A stretch of DNA of 64,000 nucleotides from Streptococcus hyovaginalis DSM 12219 (GTDB lineage Bacteria; Bacillota; Bacilli; Lactobacillales; Streptococcaceae): the NCBI RefSeq assembly GCF_000420785.1, contig NZ_ATVP01000007.1, positions 57,200 through 121,199 on the forward strand, written 5' to 3'. Of this stretch, positions 6,599 through 14,938 are shown piece after piece (within the stretch, counting starts at the first letter, position 1; every line of letters begins with the position of its first letter). The translations under genes and the position numbers were made by a program. The notes below the pieces were generated by a model. That model worked only from the letters and a program-made list of their open reading frames with translations, did no database searches and was not told the DNA's origin.

Positions 6599-8314
6599 AT
6601 GAATCAAAATCTTTTAAAATTAATTATCAAGAACCTCAATAAGTCAAAATTTCTTTGTGGTTTACTGCTAAGTTTTATTGGAACAGTAATGAGTTTGTTT
6701 ATCCCGAAATTTATGGGCAATTTGTTAGATGAGAAATTTTTAACAACTCTTATTTCTAGTCCTGTAACAATTATAGTAGCTATAATATCTATTTCATCAA
6801 TATTTTTTATTCAAGCCTTCTCAAGTTATGTAATTGGATTATGCGGAAGTCAATCTTTAAATAAGATTCAAAAATATATTTATCATTCTCTGCTAAAAGC
6901 CTCAGTCCGAGAGCTAGATGTTCATCCCTCAGGAGATTTAGCTAGTCGATTGACTAACGATATGTCAGTAGTACTAAATTTTATCACAGTAGTATTTCCG
7001 AATTTGATTTTGAATGTAGTTGTTATTGTTGGTTCAATTTATTTTTTATTGAAAATTAGTTTACCATTAACACTAATGAGCCTATGTCTATTTCCGATTT
7101 TACTTTTTGTAGTGGTTCCTATTAATAATAAGATGGAAGAATACTATACGGATTATCAAGAGGGATTAGGAGCGATTTCAAGTCGTATTAGCCATAGATT
7201 TAAACATATTAGGCTAATGAAAGCATTTAACGGGGAGGATAGTGAGCAGAGTGCCATGTCTTATACGTTTGATAGATTAACTAATAATTTTAAAAAAATT
7301 ATTGGGCTATCATCTATCCAGAATACTCTAGTTAATGGTCTTATGATGAGTTTTATTATATTACTTTTAGTTGTAGCTGGTATGGAAGTGTCTAAAGGTA
7401 GTATGACTATGAGTACTTTAATGACATTTCTTTTATATATGACTCAGTTGATCGATCCAGTCACAGATATTTCTGAGTCTATGACAGAGTTAACAGAATT
7501 TAATAGTGTTTCAAATCGATTAATAGAAATTTTGAATCTTGAAAAAGAGAGTGCTCAAACAGTAGAAAAGGAATTTGTTGATCCAAATATTGTAATTAAC
7601 GACGTTGATTTTGCATATGATCAAGAAAATGTTTTGAATGGTCTATCAGTAAGTGTTGAATCAGGACAGCACGTTGCAATTGTCGGTCCAAGTGGAGCAG
7701 GGAAGTCTACCATCTTCTCCTTATTGATGAAATTCTATCAAGATTATGATGGAGAAATTTCGATTGGAAATAGAAGTCTCTCAGAACTGTCAGAAGAACA
7801 AATTAGAAATATGATTGCTTACATTCCTCAGGATAATACTCTATTTCATGGAAGCATTAAAGATAATTTGCTTTATGGAAAAAATCAATCCGTATCTGAA
7901 GAACGTATCAACGAGGTTCTAAAGGAGCTTGGTTTGACTAAATTGGTAAATGATTTAGAAAACGGCTTAGATACAGAGATTTCTGATAGTGGCACAGGAT
8001 TGTCTGAAGGTCAGAAACAGAGATTCAATATTGCGAGAGCGTTACTATTAGAGCATCCAATCTATCTACTCGATGAGGTTACAGCAAGCTTAGATAGTGT
8101 TACAGAACGAATTATCAGTAAAGCAATTGATAAATTGACAGCAGGAAAAACTCGTTTAACTATCGCCCATAGATTACATACGGTCAAAGAAGCTGATTCG
8201 ATATTAGTTTTAGACAAGGGAGGACAAGTCGTTGATTTTGGAACTCATAATCAATTGATTGGTAGAAATAAATTATACAATGAGTTTTTAGTAGGCTTGC
8301 AACAAGTTAGTTAA
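6599..8314 (+). CDS. ABC exporter, membrane and ATPase domains fused (571 aa)
   Basis: The N-terminal 310 residues hold the six-helix type I exporter domain, and the C-terminal part holds the ATPase: Walker A GPSGAGKST (near residue 365), signature LSEGQKQR, Walker B PIYLLDE and AHR H-loop. There is no C39 peptidase domain, so it would move cargo without trimming a leader, in keeping with leaderless peptides. It starts 2 bp after the permease gene. It is the probable exporter of the peptides encoded at 2207-3002 and 8333. This assignment rests on context. Confidence 0.85.
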   Translation: MNQNLLKLIIKNLNKSKFLCGLLLSFIGTVMSLFIPKFMGNLLDEKFLTTLISSPVTIIVAIISISSIFFIQAFSSYVIGLCGSQSLNKIQKYIYHSLLKASVRELDVHPSGDLASRLTNDMSVVLNFITVVFPNLILNVVVIVGSIYFLLKISLPLTLMSLCLFPILLFVVVPINNKMEEYYTDYQEGLGAISSRISHRFKHIRLMKAFNGEDSEQSAMSYTFDRLTNNFKKIIGLSSIQNTLVNGLMMSFIILLLVVAGMEVSKGSMTMSTLMTFLLYMTQLIDPVTDISESMTELTEFNSVSNRLIEILNLEKESAQTVEKEFVDPNIVINDVDFAYDQENVLNGLSVSVESGQHVAIVGPSGAGKSTIFSLLMKFYQDYDGEISIGNRSLSELSEEQIRNMIAYIPQDNTLFHGSIKDNLLYGKNQSVSEERINEVLKELGLTKLVNDLENGLDTEISDSGTGLSEGQKQRFNIARALLLEHPIYLLDEVTASLDSVTERIISKAIDKLTAGKTRLTIAHRLHTVKEADSILVLDKGGQVVDFGTHNQLIGRNKLYNEFLVGLQQVS

Positions 8315-8332
8315 TAACAAAGGAGGACTAAT

Positions 8333-8434
8333 ATGATTTATAACAAATCTCAAAAAACTTTGCCAGGGGTGATTCCAATTTTTACGAATCGTCAAGTAAC
8401 ACAGAGAAGTTTAAAATGGAGAAAGAAACCTTAG
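8333..8434 (+). CDS. Small basic peptide (33 aa) at the operon end
   Basis: ATG 8333 is preceded by AAAGGAGGACTAAT, one of the strongest ribosome sites here. The 33 residues begin MIYNKSQKTLPG and end RSLKWRKKP, with Lys, Arg and Trp near the C-terminus. No leader or signal peptide is seen. It lies 18 bp after the exporter stop, so it is cotranscribed with it. It may be one more peptide of the system. I know no family. Confidence 0.6.
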   Translation: MIYNKSQKTLPGVIPIFTNRQVTQRSLKWRKKP

Positions 8435-8539
8435 TTAGAAAATGAAAAGATACAGTTGTCTTATTTGATATTCTAGGATTTTTGGAACACTATTGATTCT
8501 TTATGTAAAAATTAATATTTTGTTTTAGATTTAATTTTT

Positions 8540-8760
8540 GACATTGCGACTTTCGGCGAGCATTCGTCTGTGCGGTTCGCAGACGTCGGCACGAAGTGTC
8601 GAGACCAGGAGAAAATCAAAACGATTGAGTTTTGTATTTTCGGGCAGTATGCCAGCGCGTTTAGCGCAATCAAAGGGTGCGCTAAACACGCAAACCTAGA
8701 ATTTTGCGATTCTCTCAGAGAAGGTCACGGTTTTTTAATCGTGATTTTTTTGATTTCCCA
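8540..8760. repeat. GC-rich structured non-coding element
   Basis: The stretch between the peptide operon and the IS element is richer in G and C than its surroundings and full of inverted repeats: CGTCTG with CAGACG, GGCACGAAGTGTC, and GCGTTTAGCGC with GCGCTAAACACGC, ending with TCACG-T6-AATCGTGA and a T-run. Reading frames across it look fortuitous. It may be a species-specific repeat of the REP/BOX kind or an RNA gene. Nothing else is seen at 8435-8540. Confidence 0.5.
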
Positions 8761-8761
8761 A

Positions 8762-9799
8762 TTTGTAAAATTAAGCTAGACAGAAAAAGCCATCTATGTT
8801 AGGCTCAGATAAACTACCACATTTATCTGAAAGGAACTAACATAAATGACCTATCTCCATCTTACCACAAATGAACTCGTAACGATAGAGGCTTATTACC
8901 AAGAAGGTACAACAGTTACAGATATCATGAAGGCTCTTGGAAGATCAAAGCAGACCGTCTATCATGTTATCAACTTTCTCAAAGATGGACATTCTGCCTA
9001 CGACTATTATGAACACTATAAGGCCAATAAGAAACGCTGTGGCCGGAGGAAAACAAGTCTTTCGCAAGCAGAAAAAGACTTTATTCAAACTCGTTTAGAT
9101 CAAAGCTTTAGCCTTGATGTCATTAAAGGAACTTATCCAGATAAGATTTCTTGTTCTATGAGAACTCTCTATCGACTGGCTGACCGTAGTATGTTCAAGA
9201 AGGAAGACCTCCCTTGGAAAGGAAAACGAAAACCAAATGGTCATAGCGAAAAAAGAGGAAAACAAGCCTTTCGCAGAGATTTACGTGAAAGAGCTGAACT
9301 CTATCCTGATTTTCATACAGAGTTCGGACACCTCGAAGGAGATACCATTGTTGGCGAGAAACACAAAAGTGCGGTCATTACCTTAGTAGAACGACTCTCA
9401 AAAGCAATCATGACACTGAAAACTAAGGGACGAAAAGCAAGTGATATTGAGGAAGCCATCAATCAATGGCTTTCTCAAGTTCCCAGTCATCTCTTTAAGT
9501 CGATTACTTTTGATTGTGGGAAAGAGTTTTCAAATTGGAAGTCTATTTCGAATAGACATGACATCGATATTTTCTTTGCCGATCCAGGTTGTCCCAGTCA
9601 ACGAGGTCTCAATGAGCATTCAAATGGCTTATTACGTCAGAATGGACTTCCGAAACAGATGGACTTTACTGGCATTTCTCAGCAATTTTTATCAGCTATA
9701 GCTGATAAAAGGAATAGAATTCCTAGAAAGTCTCTGAATTATCTAACCCCCTACCAAGTTTGTCTGAGTCACTTGAAAAGTCTAGCTTAATTTGACAAT
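8762..9799 (+). mobile_element. IS30-family insertion sequence, complete
   Basis: Terminal inverted repeats lie at 8762-8780 and 9781-9799 (17 of 19 matches; inner part AATTAAGCTAGA identical). They enclose one full transposase gene. The length, 1038 bp, is normal for the family. No clear target duplication is seen next to the ends. Confidence 0.88.
8846..9790 (+). CDS. IS30-family transposase (314 aa)
   Basis: An N-terminal helix-turn-helix (VTDIMKALGRSKQTVYHVIN) binds the ends, and the C-terminal DDE domain shows LEGDTIVG, TFDCGKEF and the EHSNGLLRQ glutamate, the three metal-binding positions of IS30 enzymes. Length is near the family norm and no frame break is visible, so the element may still move. 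ATG 8846 follows a GAAAGGAACTAAC site. Related to elements of the IS1239 type in streptococci, judged by pattern rather than by alignment. Confidence 0.9.
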   Translation: MTYLHLTTNELVTIEAYYQEGTTVTDIMKALGRSKQTVYHVINFLKDGHSAYDYYEHYKANKKRCGRRKTSLSQAEKDFIQTRLDQSFSLDVIKGTYPDKISCSMRTLYRLADRSMFKKEDLPWKGKRKPNGHSEKRGKQAFRRDLRERAELYPDFHTEFGHLEGDTIVGEKHKSAVITLVERLSKAIMTLKTKGRKASDIEEAINQWLSQVPSHLFKSITFDCGKEFSNWKSISNRHDIDIFFADPGCPSQRGLNEHSNGLLRQNGLPKQMDFTGISQQFLSAIADKRNRIPRKSLNYLTPYQVCLSHLKSLA

Positions 9800-9832
9800 T
9801 TAGAAATCATAAAATTCTCAAGAATTAATCAA

Positions 9833-10180
9833 TATAGTTGATCATTAAATCAAGGAACATGGCATAGTATAGCAAGCCATTAAACCGAGGAATGTGGACA
9901 AGTATAGTTAACCATGAAATTGAGGGATATGGACTAGTATAGTAATCCAATAATTTTAGGAATATGGGCTATTATAGTCTACCATGAATGACATAAAGCT
10001 GGGATAGTGTAGTAATCCAATGATTTCAGGAACATGGGCTAGTATAGTCCACCACTGATTACATAAATATGGGTCAGTATAGTCAGTCAAGAAATCGAGG
10101 AATATGGACAGGTATAGTTAATCATGAAATCAAAGAGTGTGGACTAGTATAACTAACCATTAATCTCAGTATATGATACC
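9833..10180. repeat. Ten degenerate repeats with exact 35-bp period
   Basis: Units begin at 9833 and every 35 bp after it. Each starts TATAG (once TGTAG, once TATAA), then has CCAT or a variant near base 10, and ends with a loose GGAATATGGACTAG. Nine full units are each exactly 35 bp, and a partial tenth ends the array. There are no unique spacers, and 35 is not a multiple of three, so it is neither CRISPR nor a coding repeat. It may be a protein-binding array. It starts 33 bp after the IS element. Confidence 0.85.
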
Positions 10181-10317
10181 AGAGAAATCGTCAAACAGAT
10201 ATCTAAATGTTTAAGAATTTAGGGTGAGTAAATGAAAACTTCTAGTAATTAAAAATATTTGAAATAAAGGGGAGAAAGAGTTATAATCAAAAAAAATAAT
10301 CAAAAGAGGTATACACT

Positions 10318-10602
10318 ATGGCATATGCTTACGATAGAAATTATAACCTAAAAACATATACAGATGTTTTGACAAAGGCTAGAAAAGTATTTGAAGAAAA
10401 TAATACAAATACTGCTCAAGCAATTAATCTATTTTTAAAAAATGTTGCGATTACTGGGAAAATCGATTTAATTGCTGAAGAAGAACTGGAAAAAGAGCTT
10501 ATTTTTCAAGAAATCCAAAAGACAGTGAAGAGTAGTATTAAGGATTATGAAGAAGGGAGAACAGTCTCTTTAGAAAAAGCGAGGGAGCGTTTTGGATTAT
10601 AA
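10318..10602 (+). CDS. RelB/DinJ-like antitoxin
   Basis: A 94-residue protein whose N-terminal part fits a ribbon-helix-helix (VLTKARKVFEENNTNTAQAINLFLKNVAITGKI, given here by its ends Val-Leu-Thr to Gly-Lys-Ile), the pattern of RelB/DinJ antitoxins. The C-terminal half is acidic and helical and would wrap the toxin. ATG 10318 is preceded by AAAGAGGTATAC. Its last bases overlap the toxin start. Such complexes normally repress their own promoter. Confidence 0.75.
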   Translation: MAYAYDRNYNLKTYTDVLTKARKVFEENNTNTAQAINLFLKNVAITGKIDLIAEEELEKELIFQEIQKTVKSSIKDYEEGRTVSLEKARERFGL

Positions 10603-10951
10603 GGAACAAGATGGATTGAAGCGATATCGTGTAGAAATTTCTGACACAGTTCTCAAAAAGCTAGCTGATATAGAACTTTACATTGCTGAAAATTATTCTA
10701 AAATATCAGCGAAGAATAAAGTTACAGAAATCTTTGATGCTCTTAGCGGGTTAGAAATTTTTCCCCATGGAGGATTTAGTGTTGATGAACGTTTTGGGGT
10801 TAGATTGGATGATACTTGGGAAACTAGGGGAGTCCCTTTGAAAAAAGATTATTTAGCCTTGTACCTTATTGACGAAAATAATTCTGTAGTGGTTGTTACG
10901 GATTTATTTTCTACAAAGAGTGATTATATAAAAGCATTGAAGAAAGATTAA
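10592..10951 (+). CDS. RelE/ParE-like toxin
   Basis: A 119-residue protein of the RelE/ParE fold: RYRVEISDTVLKKLADIELYI at the start, a central GG-x-S-x-DERFG, and a C-terminal VVVVTDLFSTKSDY strand region. It follows the antitoxin with an 11-bp overlap from TTG 10592 (site GAGGGAG). TTG 10616 with AAGGAACAAG upstream is an alternative start that would remove eight residues. Target (ribosome or gyrase) cannot be told from the sequence. The pair may serve to retain the surrounding mobile DNA. Confidence 0.72.
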   Translation: MDYKEQDGLKRYRVEISDTVLKKLADIELYIAENYSKISAKNKVTEIFDALSGLEIFPHGGFSVDERFGVRLDDTWETRGVPLKKDYLALYLIDENNSVVVVTDLFSTKSDYIKALKKD

Positions 10952-10953
10952 AT

Positions 10954-11043
10954 CGTTACCTATCTACTTTTGGCATTCTGTCTTTAGGGGGATTAGGGTT
11001 ATCTCTTGAAAAGCGGTTGCTAGAAAGAGAAAAAATTGTATAA
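10954..11043 (+). pseudogene. C-terminal fragment, membrane helix and basic tail
   Basis: An open stretch without a start reads TFGILSLGGLGLSLEKRLLE and ends at TAA 11041. A Gly/Leu helix followed by charged residues is the look of the end of a cell-wall anchored or single-pass protein. It is probably a gene remnant. From here to 11260 there is only an imperfect hairpin region (about 11080-11160) and AT-rich sequence. Confidence 0.35.
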
Positions 11044-11267
11044 TGGTTTCAGTTTAAATCAAAGAAAAATAAAAAAGACTAGCCCAGAAAAACGTTTGGC
11101 GACATTTTTCCAGGAGCTTCGTTGATAGCCACCACTATCGAACGAAACTACTTCTAGTGCGATTTATTATTTGATTTCATTATAACACAAAATTATGTAA
11201 AATGAAATGACTTAATAAAGTGTATTAAGATTTTTGAAAAAAATCAAGTAGTTTGGTAAAAAATGGT

Positions 11268-11299
11268 GGGTATCAACGAAAAAAAGTTGGTACCCTTTT
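11268..11299 (+). terminator. Terminator-like hairpin
   Basis: GGGTATCAAC (11268-11277) pairs with GTTGGTACCC (11286-11295) with one G-T pair, followed by TTTT. It lies upstream of the primase-like fragment. Confidence 0.6.
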
Positions 11300-11326
11300 A
11301 TTATTCTCTTTAGAAAGGAGTAAGCA

Positions 11327-11566
11327 GTGACTGTAGAGAAGATTCATCGCATGATTCTTAAAGATGGTTTGAGACAATTTAAATTTAAAAATAGTCAATA
11401 TCAGACAACTCTTTTTGAGGAGCAAAAAGGCTCAATTTTTGGCTATCGTAATAAGAAAAATATGGTTAGTGGTCGAGGTGTAGTTCTAACTTCTCTTGAG
11501 GCTATTGAAGAAAATCAGATAACCTTCACTCATTGGACTCCCAATATTTATCGTTATGGAACCTAT
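11327..11566 (+). pseudogene. N-terminal fragment of a primase or replication protein of a mobile element
   Basis: GTG 11327 has a strong AAAGGAG site. About 80 residues (from VEKIHRMILKDGLRQF to [14 protein letters not shown]) look like the start of primase/replication proteins carried by streptococcal integrative elements; this is from memory of the family and not a search. At about 11566 the homology stops abruptly, and the sequence goes over into a formate-tetrahydrofolate ligase fragment. The gene is therefore truncated and fused. Confidence 0.5.
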
Positions 11567-11928
11567 ACTCAAACCAAACCTTGTCCAAACCATCTATGGC
11601 ACGCCTGCCTTTGTCCATGGTGGTCCATTTGCTAATATTGCCCACGGACGTAACTCAGTTCTCGCAACAATTACAGCTTTGCGATTGGCGGCTACACGGT
11701 CACAGAAGCAGGTTTCGGAGCTGACCTCGGATCAGAGAAGTTCATCGCCATTAAGGTACCGAACTTGCTTAAGGATCCCGATGTTTCCGTGAATTTGTGC
11801 CAAAATTGGGTGCAGGCTTTATCGTTGCCTTAACAGGTGATGTCATGACCATGCCTGGTTTGCCGAAAGCTCCCGCAGCTCTCAACATGGATGTGGCAGC
11901 ATACGGGACAGCTATCGGCTTGTTCTAA
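11567..11928 (+). pseudogene. fhs: Remnants of formate-tetrahydrofolate ligase
   Basis: Three parts in different frames match Fhs. From about 11573 comes [20 protein letters not shown] with [10 protein letters not shown] following. After a frameshift near 11693 comes [20 protein letters not shown]. After an internal deletion near 11780 comes the C-terminus [19 protein letters not shown] ending at TAA 11926. The enzyme makes 10-formyltetrahydrofolate from formate. The fragment is fused to a mobile-element gene at its left end and cannot make an enzyme. Confidence 0.82.
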
Positions 11929-11969
11929 CATGGATGTGGCAGCATACGGGACAGCTATCGGCTTGTTCT
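11884..11969 (+). repeat. Perfect 43-bp tandem duplication
   Basis: The unit beginning AACATGGATGTGGCAGCATA occurs at 11884-11926 and again at 11927-11969 without a mismatch. It duplicates the last codons and stop of the Fhs remnant. This looks like a recent replication slip. Confidence 0.95.
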
Positions 11970-11984
11970 AACAAGAATGAATAT

Positions 11985-12012
11985 AAAAAATCCGCTCAAA
12001 GGCGGATTTTTT
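11985..12012. terminator. Bidirectional terminator
   Basis: AAAAAATCCGC and GCGGATTTTTT flank a short loop. It works for the original fhs direction and for the leftward PrsW-like gene that ends at 12015. Confidence 0.8.
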
Positions 12013-12014
12013 GT

Positions 12015-12824
12015 CTATTCAGATAGTTTCTCAACCGTTCGATAGGCAAGTAAGCCAAGTAGAATACTCAAGATAGGGAACACTGTCTTGAAGATACCAG
12101 TGTTGAATGGTGAATTAAAGAGAAAATGGATTCCAAAGCTTGCACCAATCCAAAATACTCCCTGTGCTTTTGACATACCTGTATTTTTCGTGAGAAGGGC
12201 TACTAAGCCAATGGCAAAGAGAAGCGTGAAAACCCAATGAACCCAACCAGCTTGACCAACGCGTTCAAGAATGGTTTCAAAGCCGTCTAACTTATTCATG
12301 AACATGTCTCTAAATACAAAGGTGATGTCTTCCATGATTTGGAAACCTAATCCAACAATCACTCCGCTTACCAATGCATTTTTTAGTGTCATTTTTCTAC
12401 AAATAAGTAGTACAAGTAGAACAGTTAGCCCTTTACCGATTTCTTCTGCAAATGGACCTGAAATAGCTGCGCCCCAGTCTTTTAGGAAATTATCACTAGC
12501 TTTAACAATTTCGAGTAGGAAATATCCAATAGCTGTATGTCCCAGTTCAGAAAAAGAGATGCTACTTGTTAAGCCTAAAAGCCAGCTAAGACTTATAACT
12601 TGTTTAGAAATGTTATAGCGTTTAGCTAAGTAATATGTCAGTACTAGTAGGGGAATGAGGTAGATAGCGACCAAGGAAATGGTTAGGAGAAAGAGAGGAT
12701 ATTTAGCTTCCATGCCATTTGGCTTACCTAATTCTCCAAAGATAATTTTGCAACCGTTGACAAATCCAATCGTTGCTAAGACGACTGGAAGATAGGTTTT
12801 ACACATTTGAAATTTTTCTTTCAT
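12015..12824 (-). CDS. PrsW family intramembrane protease
   Basis: A 269-residue protein with about seven or eight membrane helices. It has the PrsW marks: FAEEIGKGL (Glu-Glu) mid-protein, GFQIMEDI with a further Glu, and His residues in HWVFT and HFLFNS. These are the proposed catalytic residues of the glutamic-type membrane proteases. In Bacillus PrsW cleaves an anti-sigma factor; the target here is unknown. ATG at 12824 has AGAAAGG ahead of it, whereas the longer frame from further upstream has no ribosome site. Confidence 0.75.
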   Translation of the reverse strand: MKEKFQMCKTYLPVVLATIGFVNGCKIIFGELGKPNGMEAKYPLFLLTISLVAIYLIPLLVLTYYLAKRYNISKQVISLSWLLGLTSSISFSELGHTAIGYFLLEIVKASDNFLKDWGAAISGPFAEEIGKGLTVLLVLLICRKMTLKNALVSGVIVGLGFQIMEDITFVFRDMFMNKLDGFETILERVGQAGWVHWVFTLLFAIGLVALLTKNTGMSKAQGVFWIGASFGIHFLFNSPFNTGIFKTVFPILSILLGLLAYRTVEKLSE

Positions 12825-12988
12825 AGTTTGACCTTTCTGTATTAATAAACTAGTGTATAGATACATTGTATCAAAAAAAAAGTACATTTCGTCTATTATT
12901 CACCTATTTTTTATCTAAACCTTCTCAGTTATTGTAATGTTTTTTCTGCAACTTGGACTCCATAATAGAGCCGTTACAACTACACTCA

Positions 12989-13117
12989 GATGGGAAGGAG
13001 CTTTCAGAAGAGGAACGTAACAGGGAGCAAGCACTTATAGATGGAAATAAAATGTTTCTTCACTACAATAAGAAGATAAGAGAACTGGATTTTATAACTT
13101 ATGTAGGTAATCAATGA
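12989..13117 (+). pseudogene. Gene fragment, unrecognised
   Basis: An open stretch of 42 codons without a proper start reads DGKELSEEERNREQALIDGN and ends GNQ-TGA at 13115. Its composition is protein-like, unlike the flanks. It is most likely the end of a lost gene, directly followed by a terminator. Confidence 0.35.
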
Positions 13118-13130
13118 AAATATAAAAAGA

Positions 13131-13161
13131 CCGTTAGGATTAATAGCCTAACGGTTTTTTT
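13131..13161. terminator. Bidirectional terminator
   Basis: CCGTTAGG (13131-13138) and CCTAACGG (13147-13154) pair, with seven T after and an A-run before. It serves both the fragment on the left and the leftward XRE regulator on the right. Confidence 0.85.
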
Positions 13162-13170
13162 GATGTTAAT

Positions 13171-13515
13171 TTAGTTGTTTAATTTCCAATCTAGTAAAGC
13201 GTTGATTAGTTTTAGTGCTTCCTCTTGATTTGAAATAAGAGATAATTTAGCAACAATCTGATGTAATGGTTGATCGCTAGTATTAAATGAAAAGAATGTT
13301 GGGTAGTCAATATCTAATGCAGATATAATCTTTTCTAGCGTATTGATTTGAATATTGGTGGTGTGCCCTCGTTCGATACGGCTTAAAAAAGTAGCTTCCA
13401 TATCTGCCTTGTTCGCCAACTGCTCTTGGGATAATCCCTGTTGTTTTCTTAGTTCTTTGATTCTGTGACGAATCTGCTCGCCTAAAGATAGGTCATATTC
13501 TTTGTTAGATGTCAT
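13171..13515 (-). CDS. XRE-family transcriptional regulator (114 aa)
   Basis: Residues about 12-70 form a Cro/C1-type helix-turn-helix (IKELRKQQGLSQEQLANKAD, then FLSRIERGHTTNIQINTLEK). The short C-terminal part has no known domain. It is alone in its transcript and divergent from the membrane protein at 13678, whose promoter it might control. Phage- and plasmid-like repressors have this layout. The target is unknown. Confidence 0.8.
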   Translation of the reverse strand: MTSNKEYDLSLGEQIRHRIKELRKQQGLSQEQLANKADMEATFLSRIERGHTTNIQINTLEKIISALDIDYPTFFSFNTSDQPLHQIVAKLSLISNQEEALKLINALLDWKLNN

Positions 13516-13677
13516 ACTTAAATGATAGCGATAATTTGACTAGATCATCAGTACTTTGGAGTTTTATTTTATGGAATAAATTAACTCAAAAGTTCTTTTT
13601 GTGATAAAATTTAGAACGTAATAGTTCTTTTTAGAAAGAAAAAAGAATGTTTACGTTAGTTTAGAAAAGGAGAGAAA

Positions 13678-14931
13678 ATGAAACTAAGTCAAGAAAAAGG
13701 GTATTGGAGTATATTGGGTATTTTTATTGTCATCATGACGATCGGGCAAGTGGTCATTCCTGTGATGGGAGACGATGCCTTCTTTATCAATCAATCATTT
13801 TCTGTAGATTGGTTAGTCGGCCGCTATCAACAATGGAGTTCACGGATTTTTATTGAAGCTATCTTGGTATTGATTTCAAAACAGTTATGGTTGTTTAGAG
13901 TGTTCAATGCCATTATCTTTGTTAGCTTACTGGATTTATTGACGGAATCCAGCTTTGGGAGACATATCAAAGGATTGTTTCTTGTGGCTATTTTCTTCTT
14001 GTTTTTACCTGTCACACTCTTTTTATCAGCTGGTTGGTTAGCAACAAGCCTTAATTACCTTTGGCCCATTACAGCAGGAATTTTTGTTATGAAACAGCTA
14101 GATAAAACAGTAACAGCAAAAACCTTGCTTGGGTTATCTGTCTTAACGTTATTTGCAACCAATCAAGAACAGGTCTGTATAACTATCCTGTTGATGTTAC
14201 TTGGGAAATTGCTTTTTCTGGTAGTAACTAAAGAGAAAATCCATTGTGCCCACTACCTTGTTCTGGGGTTGACGATGATTAATGTTGTCTTGATTGCTCT
14301 AAGTCCAGGTAATCAATCACGACAAGTCCAATCAATCCCAACCTTCTTTCCTGAATTTGCACAGTTTGGTCTATTTGATAAGATTAACCTCGGAATATCA
14401 AATACAAGTAAAGTACTACTGGTTCAACAGAATATGCTGATGTTATTCTTTGTCACACTATTAGCTGTGTTTGCTATTCTTTATAGTAAAAAATGGTATC
14501 TCAAGTACTTGTCTGTTATCCCACTATTAGTTGTACCAATCAACATCATTTTAATCACACTAACCCATAATGGCTATACTATTCAGGCTTTTAGTCAATA
14601 TCTGCTTGAAAAACAATCAAGTCCAGCTTTAAGTCAGGTTTTACAGTTGGTTGCAACATTGTTGACAAATGATGTCTCAATTATTTTAAATGTTGGCTTT
14701 ATTCTGATATTCTTTTGTATCTTACTATGTCTATGGGAGATGTCTCAAAGTCTTTCTTTACCCTACCTTTTCACGGTCGGTTTAGCTAGCCATGCCATGA
14801 TGGGATTCTCGCCAAGTATTTTCAAATCAGGGGATCGTACAGCCTTTATTTTATATATGGTTATCATCTATGTTATACTATCTGTTTTAAAAAGGTTTTA
14901 CAATCAAACAGAAGTAACAGATAGAAAGTAA
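13678..14931 (+). CDS. DUF6056-like multi-pass membrane protein
   Basis: A 417-residue protein with about ten or eleven membrane helices. After the first helix it has GDDAFFINQSF followed by GRYQQWSSR, a short outer loop with Asp pair and basic residues, as in GT-C fold membrane glycosyltransferases grouped as DUF6056 or GtrII-like proteins. It may add sugars to a wall or surface polymer. ATG 13678 follows AAAGGAGAGAAA. A terminator follows the stop. Family assignment is by pattern. Confidence 0.5.
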   Translation: MKLSQEKGYWSILGIFIVIMTIGQVVIPVMGDDAFFINQSFSVDWLVGRYQQWSSRIFIEAILVLISKQLWLFRVFNAIIFVSLLDLLTESSFGRHIKGLFLVAIFFLFLPVTLFLSAGWLATSLNYLWPITAGIFVMKQLDKTVTAKTLLGLSVLTLFATNQEQVCITILLMLLGKLLFLVVTKEKIHCAHYLVLGLTMINVVLIALSPGNQSRQVQSIPTFFPEFAQFGLFDKINLGISNTSKVLLVQQNMLMLFFVTLLAVFAILYSKKWYLKYLSVIPLLVVPINIILITLTHNGYTIQAFSQYLLEKQSSPALSQVLQLVATLLTNDVSIILNVGFILIFFCILLCLWEMSQSLSLPYLFTVGLASHAMMGFSPSIFKSGDRTAFILYMVIIYVILSVLKRFYNQTEVTDRK

Positions 14932-14938
14932 ATCAAAA

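Noticed and set aside
8570..8779. A 69-codon protein
   Set aside because: It runs over the structured GC-rich element and into the IS end, has no ribosome site and an unlikely composition.
9833..10180. CRISPR array
   Set aside because: The units follow each other directly without unique spacers, and the repeats are too diverged; no cas gene is near.
11070..11165. RNA gene behind the first toxin-antitoxin pair
   Set aside because: Some pairing is possible (TTCGTTGATAG with CTATCGAACGAA), but there is no clear promoter or terminator, and nothing distinctive enough to name.
11327..11635. Intact 102-residue protein
   Set aside because: Its last third is Fhs sequence read in the wrong frame; it is a fusion of two gene fragments.
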